From contig LADV01000027.1 of the NCBI GenBank assembly GCA_000961805.1, positions 1-17,048 on the forward strand: a stretch of 17,048 nucleotides of DNA, written 5' to 3'. This document shows, one piece after another, positions 6,667 through 13,726 of the stretch (positions within the stretch are counted from its first letter, which is position 1; every line of letters begins with the position of its first letter). Made by a program: the position numbers and the translations under genes. The stretch is from Peptococcaceae bacterium BRH_c23 (GTDB lineage Bacteria > Bacillota_B > Desulfitobacteriia > Desulfitobacteriales > Desulfitobacteriaceae). Under the pieces are notes generated by a model, which was not told the origin of the DNA, made no database searches, and worked only from the letters and a program-made list of their open reading frames with translations.

Positions 6667-8043
6667 TTATAACAGATCATATTCCTTCATTTTTGCATAT
6701 AGCGATCGTCTGTTAAATCCTAAGGTGTTGGCAGACTCCTGCCTGCTCCAGTTGTGATCTTTTAATGTTTTAATAATAACCTGCTTTTCTACCTCTGCCA
6801 GGATATCTTTTATTGGCCTTTTAAGTCTTAGTTTTATATTTAGCTCTAAATCTGAGTCTCTGCAAGAGGGACGATTCCCTTCTAACATAGCTAGATCATC
6901 CGGTAAAATGACAGTACCCCTAGTCATAACCACAGCTTGTTCACAAGTATTTATTAATTCCCTGACATTACCCGGCCAGGGATAATTAATCATGAAATTA
7001 AGCGCTTCTTTTGACATGCTAGTTATTTTTTTAACATGTTTCTGGGCAAATTTATTAATATAATAATTAACTAATAGTATAATATCTTCTTTTCTATCCT
7101 TAAGGGGGGGGAGTTTTATATTAACTACATTTAGCCTGTAAAATAAATCTTCCCTAAATTTACCTTCTTCCACCAGTTTTTGCAGGTCTTTATTGGTTGC
7201 TGCCAGTATGCGGATATCCACCTTAATGTTATTTATTCCACCCACCCGTTCAAACTCTCTCTCCTGCAGCACACGAAGTAATTTGGTTTGGGCGTGGTGC
7301 GTTAATTCTCCAATTTCATCCAAAAAAACAGTACCGCTGTGAGCCAGTTCAAACTTTCCCATTTTTTGGCTAATCGCTCCAGTAAAGGAGCCTTTTTCGT
7401 GGCCAAATAATTCACTTTCCATAAGATTCTCTGGAATAGTGGCGCAGTTAATATTTATAAATGGGCAGTGGTTACGTTTACTATTCTTATGAATAGACCT
7501 AGCCACGACTTCCTTACCCGTTCCACTCTCACCTTGAATCAGTACTGTTATATCTGTGTCTGCTATCCTTCCAATTATTTTAGAGATTTCCTGCATTATT
7601 CTTGACTGCCCAATAAAATTATCGAAGGGATTCAACTCATCTTCTAACTTTTCTCTAAGGATCGCAACCTCTGAGACCAAGTATTTCATTTTTACTGTCC
7701 TCTGGACTGTAATAATAAGTTCATCAAGGTTTAACGGTTTATTCAGGTAATCGTGGGCCCCTTCCTTCATAGCATGAATGGCTATTTCAGTTGTACCAAA
7801 GGCAGTCATTAATATTATGGGCACTGTGAACCCTCTATCTTTGATTTTTTCCATGACTCTGATACCATCATCATCCGGCAACTTAATGTCAAGCAGAATT
7901 GTATCCGGGTCAAAGTTATTTAAGGCCTCCATGCCTTCTGCGGCCGTATAGGTTACAAAAACCTCATATCCTGCGTTTTCCAGAACATCACGCAAAAGTT
8001 CGCATACACCCTCTTCATCATCAATTACAAGAATTCTAGCCAT
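6667..8043 (-). CDS. NtrC-class sigma-54-dependent response regulator
   Basis: A 458-aa protein from the ATG at 8043 (a GTG at 8055 would add four residues, but its ribosome site is poor, while the ATG has AAGTGGTG just upstream). Receiver domain (about 1-115) with acidic pair in VIDDEE, phosphoacceptor D52 in LLDIKLP, and the later T and K of LMTAFG and LNKPLN. Central AAA+ domain (about 140-365) with Walker A GESGTGKE near residue 170, the sigma-54 contact loop GSFTGA near 216 in ELFGHEKGSFTGA, and Walker B VFLDEIGEL. A Fis-type helix-turn-helix ends the protein (about 415-455). It overlaps the kinase gene by 8 nt (ATGGCTAG). Predicted to activate the two sigma-54 promoters flanking this locus. 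Confidence 0.95.
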   Translation of the reverse strand: MARILVIDDEEGVCELLRDVLENAGYEVFVTYTAAEGMEALNNFDPDTILLDIKLPDDDGIRVMEKIKDRGFTVPIILMTAFGTTEIAIHAMKEGAHDYLNKPLNLDELIITVQRTVKMKYLVSEVAILREKLEDELNPFDNFIGQSRIMQEISKIIGRIADTDITVLIQGESGTGKEVVARSIHKNSKRNHCPFININCATIPENLMESELFGHEKGSFTGAISQKMGKFELAHSGTVFLDEIGELTHHAQTKLLRVLQEREFERVGGINNIKVDIRILAATNKDLQKLVEEGKFREDLFYRLNVVNIKLPPLKDRKEDIILLVNYYINKFAQKHVKKITSMSKEALNFMINYPWPGNVRELINTCEQAVVMTRGTVILPDDLAMLEGNRPSCRDSDLELNIKLRLKRPIKDILAEVEKQVIIKTLKDHNWSRQESANTLGFNRRSLYAKMKEYDLL

Positions 8044-9871
8044 TATTGTCACCACTTTCTGCTATTGGGATAAAGATCTTAATAACTGTACCGACATCAA
8101 CCTTACTTTCCACCTCATACACACCCTTATGGGCTTCTAAGATTTCACGGGCTATAGCAAGCCCCAAACCGGTTCCCTTTGATTTGGTAGTGAAAAATGG
8201 TTCAAAAATCTTGGTCAAGTTTTCTTCTGTTATTCCACAACCGTTATCTTTAATTGATATGCCAACCATATTTTTTGTTTTATCATAAAAGGTTGATGTC
8301 TCCAATTTACCCTTACCCTCTGTAGATTGAAAAGCATTATACATTATATTCGAGAGTACTTTCTCTATTTGGTACTGGTCAATCATAACTTCCGGCAGAT
8401 CCTCGCCCAGAGTTGTTACTAATTCAACCCGATCTCCATGAGCATCGACAAAAAATTGCCCGAGTCTTTTAACTAAGCTATTTATTTGACAGGGTATCAG
8501 AGTTGCTCGAGATGGTCTGGCAAACTGTAATAATTCATCGGTTATATTAGCTAATCTGGTCATTTCCCGGTTAACAATATTTAAGGATTTTTGAGAGGGT
8601 ACATGCCCTTGATTCCAGAACTGCATATATCCGGTTATTGAGGTTAATGGACTTCTAATTTCATGGGCCACCCCGGCAATGATTTTTCCCAGCGAAGCAA
8701 ATCTCTCCTGCCTATTTATATCTTCCCTTAGGTGAATCAATTCTGTTATGTCGCGAAAATGTAAAAGCGCTCCCACCAGATCTTGTCGTACATTTACCAT
8801 GAGTGATGTACTTATAAGCAGATGTCTGGGGTTACCAACTAAATCCTCGTAGATAACCTCTACATCCTTAACGGGCTGATTATCTAAAAGAGTATTATTT
8901 AAGCACTCTTTAAACGGACTGTTCTCCAAGAAAACATCATGCATGCTTTGTCCAAGAATATCTTTACCAAGACTTAGCATGTGGTAAGCTGCAAGGTTGA
9001 TGCTGACAATTTTCTGTTCTTTATTAACTGTAATGATCCCATCATCAATACTGGTTAAAATTTCTTGATTGTAATTTTGTACGTCAATTAACTTGTTGTA
9101 CATTTGGTTAATTGCTTCGGTTATCTCTCCAAGTTCCCCCGGTGCCCGTGGAATTATAAACGTCGGGTTATTTGATATTATACTTAGATTTTTTTTAACG
9201 TCATTAACGCTTAAGGTAAACTTCCTGATAAGGCTAAATGTGCCACCAAAAGCAAGAAAGATTCCGATAGAAATGATTCCGTAAACTACCTGTTTCATTT
9301 GAACAATTTTTTGGGATATCGGTTCAAAATCTGAGCTTGCCCAAACAGCACCTATGATTTTGCCGTCTCTAATGATGGGTTGGTAGGCTTCCAGTTGGCC
9401 GTTTTCCGATATCCCACCGAAAACTTGAAAAACCATACTTTTATTGCTAAGGGCGTCATCGAAATTATTTTTTCTACGCGTCGAAAAATTTTCACGCAGG
9501 TGAATGTTATTACCATCTAGAATTACATCATAATCTTTCCAATAATATCCAACATCCAAGTTAGGGTATACCTTCTTTGCCTCTATAATGATAGGTTGTA
9601 AAACTTTATTAAGGGCTTTTGCCTGCTCCCTCTGTGGTATATCTTCAACCCCCACATCGTTTATTATTTGATTAAAAGTCTTGGGCAGGTAATCGTCCAG
9701 GTAAGTCATGGCCTTTTCCATAACTTGACGCTGAGTATCCACCAAACCTAGTTCCGTTGATTGTACCAGATAATAAAGATATCCAGTTAATCCAATAGGA
9801 ATTAACAGCAGAATAGCAATAATTTTTAATAAATGATCAATGAATCCATCTTGTGTAATTTTTATTCTCAT
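8036..9871 (-). CDS. Membrane sensor histidine kinase (PAS, HisKA, HATPase_c)
   Basis: A 611-aa kinase from the ATG at 9871, 5 nt after GGAGGGA (a TTG one codon earlier is less likely). N-terminal transmembrane helix (about 15-35), extracytoplasmic sensor region of about 155 residues resembling a single Cache-type fold (about 36-190), second helix (about 193-215), linker of HAMP type, PAS domain (about 265-375) with the usual ILTSIDDGIITVN start, phosphoacceptor His403 in AGVAHEIRSPLTS, and an ATPase domain with N box NIMYNAFQS, G1 DNGCGI, FFTTKSKGTGLGL. This is the NtrB/AtoS class that partners NtrC-type regulators, and the partner gene overlaps it by 8 nt. The extracytoplasmic domain suggests a small-molecule ligand outside the cell; the ligand is unknown. 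Confidence 0.94.
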   Translation of the reverse strand: MRIKITQDGFIDHLLKIIAILLLIPIGLTGYLYYLVQSTELGLVDTQRQVMEKAMTYLDDYLPKTFNQIINDVGVEDIPQREQAKALNKVLQPIIIEAKKVYPNLDVGYYWKDYDVILDGNNIHLRENFSTRRKNNFDDALSNKSMVFQVFGGISENGQLEAYQPIIRDGKIIGAVWASSDFEPISQKIVQMKQVVYGIISIGIFLAFGGTFSLIRKFTLSVNDVKKNLSIISNNPTFIIPRAPGELGEITEAINQMYNKLIDVQNYNQEILTSIDDGIITVNKEQKIVSINLAAYHMLSLGKDILGQSMHDVFLENSPFKECLNNTLLDNQPVKDVEVIYEDLVGNPRHLLISTSLMVNVRQDLVGALLHFRDITELIHLREDINRQERFASLGKIIAGVAHEIRSPLTSITGYMQFWNQGHVPSQKSLNIVNREMTRLANITDELLQFARPSRATLIPCQINSLVKRLGQFFVDAHGDRVELVTTLGEDLPEVMIDQYQIEKVLSNIMYNAFQSTEGKGKLETSTFYDKTKNMVGISIKDNGCGITEENLTKIFEPFFTTKSKGTGLGLAIAREILEAHKGVYEVESKVDVGTVIKIFIPIAESGDNNG

Positions 9872-9903
9872 CAAAATCCCTCCGCATACAAATGCTTATA
9901 TCT

Positions 9904-9909
9904 ATTATA
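9904..9909 (-). promoter_or_regulatory. Possible -10 element of the kinase-regulator operon
   Basis: TATAAT on the minus strand, about 33 nt before the kinase ATG. No good -35 exists at 17 bp (CTCATC, 9927-9932), and that position is overlapped by the candidate activator site copy B, so the promoter may be weak or controlled by its own regulator. A second TATAAT at 9974-9979 is an alternative. Confidence 0.35.
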
Positions 9910-9929
9910 CATACATCAGCCCAGTAGAT

Positions 9930-9970
9930 GAGAATATTTTTTCACATTCAATGAGTATTTTTTGCCCATT
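9930..9970. promoter_or_regulatory. Candidate upstream activator site, copy B
   Basis: Bases 9930-9963 match 6624-6657 at 27 of 34 positions, with the same GAAT-N10-ATTC dyad (9932-9949) and ATGAGTAT. This copy extends into an imperfect direct repeat: ATGAG...TTTTTT...ATTC occurs at about 9928-9949 and again at 9951-9971, a period of about 22 bp (two helical turns), as expected for tandem dimer sites. The first dyad is centred about 80 bp from the -12 element of the CBS sigma-54 promoter. Confidence 0.65.
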
Positions 9971-10006
9971 CCTATTATATTCCCCTGTAATAAGCCCTTT
10001 TTTCAG

Positions 10007-10022
10007 TGGCATAAATCTTGCT
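10007..10022 (+). promoter_or_regulatory. Sigma-54 (-24/-12) promoter of the CBS genes
   Basis: TGGCAT (10007-10012), 5 bp, TTGCT (10018-10022): the same -24 and -12 elements as the promoter at 6546-6561. Transcription should begin near 10033, giving a leader of about 42 nt before the first CBS gene. Confidence 0.87.
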
Positions 10023-10074
10023 TTGTCTAAATGGAAAGGAAAATTCAAACGACTAGGAAAAGAGGCTAGTCTTT

Positions 10075-10545
10075 ATGAAAATTGATCTAAGACAAATAAT
10101 GATTCCTTTGGACCAATATCCCAGTATTTCGGAAGAGGGGTCCCTTGATAATGCAATTAATCTATTGACAGAGGAATTTAAGAAAAGGGATAACATCTGG
10201 CATAATTATGAGGCACTTTTAACAACCAGCTCTTCCGGTGAAATTACAGGGATGCTTACCCTACGCTCAGCTTTAACAGCAAGCAGGGAATTTAAATATC
10301 CCAGCCTCCGTCATAGGTTAATTAACCTATTATTTAATAAACCTGTTCCTACGAGTAACCTTCAAGTAAAAAACTTTATACATCCCCTAAAGAGCCGATT
10401 GGTAAATATATCTGATGAGTTGGATGAAGTTATTTTATTAATCTTAAAACATAATTATAATTCCGTTTTAGTCTCTAACAACCAAAGAATTGTGGGTGTG
10501 ATACGAACTATTGATTTGTTCTGGTATATCGACGATGTTTTATAA
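10075..10545 (+). CDS. CBS-pair protein 1 (156 aa)
   Basis: A stand-alone protein made of two CBS motifs and nothing else: the first about residues 8-70 (MIPLDQYPSI ... GEITGMLTLRSAL) and the second about 97-155 (VKNFIHPL ... NQRIVGVIRTIDL). CBS pairs usually bind adenosine nucleotides or related ligands and regulate partners. No enzyme, transporter or DNA-binding domain is fused to it, so it would act as a cytoplasmic sensor or adaptor in trans. ATG at 10075 has AGAGG 9 nt upstream. It is first of two genes behind a sigma-54 promoter, and it is a paralogue of the next gene: both share MIP near the start, an acidic-Ser-Ala-Leu helix pattern, a Trp near residue 41 and a G(M/L)LTL(R/K) segment. 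Confidence 0.8.
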   Translation: MKIDLRQIMIPLDQYPSISEEGSLDNAINLLTEEFKKRDNIWHNYEALLTTSSSGEITGMLTLRSALTASREFKYPSLRHRLINLLFNKPVPTSNLQVKNFIHPLKSRLVNISDELDEVILLILKHNYNSVLVSNNQRIVGVIRTIDLFWYIDDVL

Positions 10546-10576
10546 AGAAAATAGAATGAAATACGGAGGGATTTTT

Positions 10577-11158
10577 ATGATTCCAACCCACCAGTTGAAT
10601 AGTTTCATGATTCCAATCCATAATTTCCTTACAATTAACGAGTATGACTCAATACGTGAAGCTTTAAAACTAATGAGAGAATCTTTTCATAAGGGTTCAG
10701 CCTGGCAGGGCCCTCATATGTTAATTGTGTTGAATAATCTTGAACAGCCTGTAGGGCTTTTAACTTTGAAAAATTTATTAAAGTCAACTAAAATAAAACA
10801 ACTTGAGGGAGATGCCTGCTTTAAATCCGAGTATGCAAGCTGGTATTATATTAAAAAATGCCATGAGTCAGGAATTGCCGTAAGGGAATTAATGAGACCG
10901 GTTAATGTCTACTCTATTAACTATCATGATTTTGATATTAACGTAGTAGTCGAAATATTTTCCCGTAACGGCATAAACTTTATTCCGGTTCTTGATAATG
11001 ATAAAATAATAGGTATAGTGGATAAATCAAGTGTCTTCTATCAATTACAATCTTTAAATAACTCCTTGCCAAATAAGGTCTCTACATTTAAAACGCTGGC
11101 TCACTATTTAAAAAACATTAAAATAAACATGAATGTTCTTTTTTCAGGTTTCTTCTGA
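10577..11158 (+). CDS. CBS-pair protein 2 (193 aa)
   Basis: The start is the ATG at 10577, directed by CGGAGGG ending 6 nt before it; upstream in-frame codons back to 10511 overlap gene 1 and lack a ribosome site. CBS 1 spans about residues 5-70 (SFMIPIHNF ... PVGLLTLKNLL) and CBS 2 about 98-157 (VRELMRPVNVYSI ... DNDKIIGIVDKSSV), with an insert between them containing SWYYIKKCHESG and a hydrophobic tail. It is cotranscribed with its paralogue 31 nt upstream. CBS 2 here is closer to the canonical pattern than in protein 1, so this one is the better candidate for nucleotide binding. Partner unknown; shared promoter and activator site with the TSUP operon suggest a common signal. Confidence 0.82.
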   Translation: MIPTHQLNSFMIPIHNFLTINEYDSIREALKLMRESFHKGSAWQGPHMLIVLNNLEQPVGLLTLKNLLKSTKIKQLEGDACFKSEYASWYYIKKCHESGIAVRELMRPVNVYSINYHDFDINVVVEIFSRNGINFIPVLDNDKIIGIVDKSSVFYQLQSLNNSLPNKVSTFKTLAHYLKNIKINMNVLFSGFF

Positions 11159-11163
11159 GGTTA

Positions 11164-11203
11164 GATACAAAAAAGGTATCAAGGTAGAAAAAATCAGTCT
11201 ACC
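11164..11203 (+). other. Two small hairpins after the CBS genes
   Basis: GATAC-N7-GTATC (11164-11180) and GGTAGA-N9-TCTACC (11183-11203) are perfect short inverted repeats just after the second CBS stop codon. Neither is followed by a good T-tract; they may stabilise the 3' end of the mRNA. Confidence 0.35.
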
Positions 11204-11256
11204 GAAATATAAGTTTGCTTAAACCTTTTAACCACTCTGAACTTCAGATAAAATTA

Positions 11257-11298
11257 AAGAAGCGCTCAAAAAACATTTTATTTTTTTGAGCGCTTCTT
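11257..11298. terminator. Bidirectional terminator between CBS genes and fdhE
   Basis: A perfect 17-bp stem (11257-11273 with 11282-11298) and an 8-nt loop. The arms carry A-runs and T-runs, giving U-tracts on both strands (plus: CTTTT after the stem; minus: TTTAATTTTATC). It serves the convergent CBS (+) and formate dehydrogenase (-) operons. Confidence 0.9.
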
Positions 11299-11330
11299 CT
11301 TTTGGGTTAAGGTTTTATCGAACATCAATC

Positions 11331-12113
11331 CTACTGGACGTCTCCAGCCAGTTTTGCTTGTTCTGCAAACCATTGTTCCGCTGCGTAATTTAAAGACAGG
11401 GTCCTTAAATCTTCCCAAACAAAGTCTTCGACGGACAACACGCGCAAATCCACCTCTTTGAAATACTGACCACAAGCCTGGCAAGCCACCATATCAACAC
11501 CTGGAAAATCCTCCGAATGAAGGTAAGTCTGTTCAGAGGCTTCTTCACTCCCACAGCAAATACATCCGACACGCTCCGCTGGCCATTCATGCCCGCACAG
11601 TATACAGTGCAAGTAACGATTACCGTTTGGCGGGGTGAGTACTGAAAGTCCTGCCGCCTCACCACAGACCAGGCAGGCCCTGCTTTTGCACGAAACTTTT
11701 TTCGAATAATCTTCAGCTTGGTTATTTACCGTATCCTTTTTCGGTTCCGCAATCGTTTCGCGAGAAAGCTGTGCTACGCCGCTTAAGGCGATATACAAGC
11801 GACTGAACATTTTTGTGTCAGTTACAGGTTGAACTGCTTTAAATTCATTCCACCGTTCCCTTAAGTCCGCTTCGGAAACCGCTACTCCCTCGACCTGATT
11901 CAACCTTTGCCAAAGCTCTAAAACCGCCTCTTCCGGTAAATCCACCAGGGGATAGTAAGGGGGAGTCTCCGTGGGAATCAATCTCTCCCACCAAAAGTTA
12001 CCCCGCTCGTCCTGCCAGCTTCTGACTTCGTTCTTAAGAAGGCTATAGGTCTGATAAGCTTGCTCCAGAGTTATATCTTCAGCTACATCCATTTTATGCA
12101 TATTTTTGTTCAT
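11331..12113 (-). CDS. fdhE: Formate dehydrogenase accessory protein FdhE
   Basis: A 260-aa cytoplasmic protein of the FdhE family, needed to bring respiratory formate dehydrogenase to an active form before Tat export; in E. coli FdhE binds the catalytic subunit. The C-terminal half carries the family's four CxxC rubredoxin-like motifs: C147-C150 (CLVC), C170-C173 (CILC), C184-C187 (CICC) and C211-C214 (CQAC), which bind iron. The N-terminal helical part contains GNFWWERL. It is shorter than the roughly 309-aa E. coli protein. The ATG at 12113 follows AAGGGGAG 9 nt upstream. Last gene of the fdn operon, 75 nt after fdnI, consistent with a maturation role for the enzyme encoded just before it. 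Confidence 0.9.
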   Translation of the reverse strand: MNKNMHKMDVAEDITLEQAYQTYSLLKNEVRSWQDERGNFWWERLIPTETPPYYPLVDLPEEAVLELWQRLNQVEGVAVSEADLRERWNEFKAVQPVTDTKMFSRLYIALSGVAQLSRETIAEPKKDTVNNQAEDYSKKVSCKSRACLVCGEAAGLSVLTPPNGNRYLHCILCGHEWPAERVGCICCGSEEASEQTYLHSEDFPGVDMVACQACGQYFKEVDLRVLSVEDFVWEDLRTLSLNYAAEQWFAEQAKLAGDVQ

Positions 12114-12188
12114 TGATAGGAGCTCCCCTTACATTCATATTTTAGCCAACTGTGAGTAATCCGGACTAGACTAAGCTCTGTTTCCTAA

Positions 12189-12905
12189 TTATTTCGCGAC
12201 GGTTTCGGAACCATCTTGCTCATCTTTCACTCTGTCATACCATTTGGCATGGTGCGAACGCGCGAACTTTGTGGGTACATAACCATTGATCATGCCAGAA
12301 ATAGAAGGGTTTGAATCCGGGTGTAATAGTCCTAAATACATATGCCCAATGACTGCCGCTGTCATCATAAACATAGAGAGGTCGTGTACTAGATAAGCCC
12401 AACGCACTAAACCTGGAGGAAAAGACGGAGCAAACCACAGTACGATCCCACTGAGGGTGATGAAAACAATACCGAAAATAGTAATCATCGAGTTGATTTT
12501 TTCCCCGCCATTATACTTGTCTTGAGGTGGATAGGTTCCGTGTCCCCCGAAGAACTCCTTAGGAAATGCCATGACGTGTTGCAAATCTGATTTTGTAAAC
12601 TTAAAGACTGATTTTAACCACTCCCAGTGATGGCGGGTATTTCCAACAAAGAACGTCAAACCTACTACTACCACAAACACAACTGCCACAACACGGTGTA
12701 TCACACGAGCAGCTTGAATCCCGCCGACGACACCCATCGCTGGTTGGAAGAAAACGCTAAGAACTCCCAATCCAGTAAAGAGCAATACAAAGAAGGCAAT
12801 GGCATGAACCCAGTGACTAATGCGTTCTCCTTTAGTAAAACGCAAAACCTTATTTGGTTCAATCGTCATTTGGGTTGGATTGTTGGTCTTCATTTTGACT
12901 GCCAT
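12189..12905 (-). CDS. fdnI: Formate dehydrogenase cytochrome b subunit
   Basis: A 238-aa membrane subunit of the FdnI/FdoI cytochrome b556 family, which takes electrons from the iron-sulfur subunit through two hemes b to menaquinone. Four transmembrane helices are visible (about 30-52, 67-85, 134-155, 165-190). Likely heme ligands lie in ISHWVHAIAF, RVIHRVVAVV and the paired histidines of YLVHDLSMF and VIGHMYLGLLHPD. ATG at 12905 with AAAGGGGG upstream in the end of fdnH; only 2 nt separate the two genes. Order and composition match fdnGHI of other bacteria. Confidence 0.93.
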   Translation of the reverse strand: MAVKMKTNNPTQMTIEPNKVLRFTKGERISHWVHAIAFFVLLFTGLGVLSVFFQPAMGVVGGIQAARVIHRVVAVVFVVVVGLTFFVGNTRHHWEWLKSVFKFTKSDLQHVMAFPKEFFGGHGTYPPQDKYNGGEKINSMITIFGIVFITLSGIVLWFAPSFPPGLVRWAYLVHDLSMFMMTAAVIGHMYLGLLHPDSNPSISGMINGYVPTKFARSHHAKWYDRVKDEQDGSETVAK

Positions 12906-12907
12906 TA

Positions 12908-13726
12908 CTATTTACCCCCTTTCTGGCTATCTGCATGATTGATAGAGTCATCCCCACTAGACCGGTAATTTCCTCTTAAGAGATTGGCGAAAACCCCTAC
13001 AACCACGGCTGCAGCCGCTCCACCGACTGCAAGTCCTCCCACAGGTCTTATCACGTCTTTCCATAGAGTTAGAGAGAGCGGAATCGTTGGATTAACCGGT
13101 AGCCCATAGACTTCTGGGCCATCCAATAACAAATAGAGATACGTCGTGCCACCCATTTCCGTTTCTCCATAGAGCTGCGCTTTAGGATGAGTCTTCTGAA
13201 CCTCAGCAAGACGCTTCTTCGCTTGCGCCAGCATAGCGTCACGTTCTCCAAAACTTAAAGCACCTGGTTGACAGGTATGAACACAAGCTGGGAGCAGATT
13301 ATTCTCGACCCGATCAATACATCCCGTACATTTGTAGGATTTCTTTTGGACTTGATCGACCTTAGGAACCCCAAACGGGCAGTTTTCAACACAATAGCCG
13401 CAGCCAATGCACTTATCCTGATCGATCACGACGTACCCAGATTCCGACTGAGTAATTGCCTTCGAAGAACATGCCTTCAGGCAAGAAGGATCAGCACAGT
13501 GAAAGCATTGTGCTTTGCGCATTAGCCAATTCATTTTATGATCTTCATATTTTTCAATGAAGGTCATATAAGTCCAAGTCTTCGTGGTAAAAGCATTCTG
13601 AGTCTGATAACTCGTGATCAACTGAGTTTTCTCCGCGGGAAGCTCGTTCCAAGCCTTGCACGCCACAGAGCACGCCTTACATCCTGTACATAATGAAGTA
13701 TCAATTAAAACCGTTTTCCTTGTCAT
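12908..13726 (-). CDS. fdnH: Formate dehydrogenase iron-sulfur subunit
   Basis: A 272-aa electron-transfer subunit with four ferredoxin-type [4Fe-4S] clusters: CTGCKACSVAC (C13, C16, C19, C23), CFHCADPSCLKAC, CIGCGYCVENC and CTGCIDR...CVHTC. A C-terminal transmembrane helix (about 225-248) anchors it to the outer face, as in FdnH. Start: the ATG at 13726 has AGGAGGG 7 nt upstream and overlaps the fdnG stop as TGATG; an in-frame ATG at 13756 would lie inside fdnG and lacks such a site. Translation is probably coupled to fdnG. Confidence 0.94.
   Translation of the reverse strand: MTRKTVLIDTSLCTGCKACSVACKAWNELPAEKTQLITSYQTQNAFTTKTWTYMTFIEKYEDHKMNWLMRKAQCFHCADPSCLKACSSKAITQSESGYVVIDQDKCIGCGYCVENCPFGVPKVDQVQKKSYKCTGCIDRVENNLLPACVHTCQPGALSFGERDAMLAQAKKRLAEVQKTHPKAQLYGETEMGGTTYLYLLLDGPEVYGLPVNPTIPLSLTLWKDVIRPVGGLAVGGAAAAVVVGVFANLLRGNYRSSGDDSINHADSQKGGK

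Noticed and set aside
9971..9980. TATAAT at 9974-9979 as the main kinase promoter -10.
   Set aside because: No -35 at a proper distance, and it would place the activator site inside the transcript; kept only as an alternative.
10031..10069. A 12-codon ORF starting ATG-GAA-AGG before the first CBS gene.
   Set aside because: Its ATG falls at or before the predicted sigma-54 start point, so it would have no ribosome site on the mRNA.
10511..10576. Upstream extension of CBS protein 2 by 22 residues.
   Set aside because: It overlaps the end of CBS protein 1 and lacks a ribosome site, while the ATG at 10577 has CGGAGGG.
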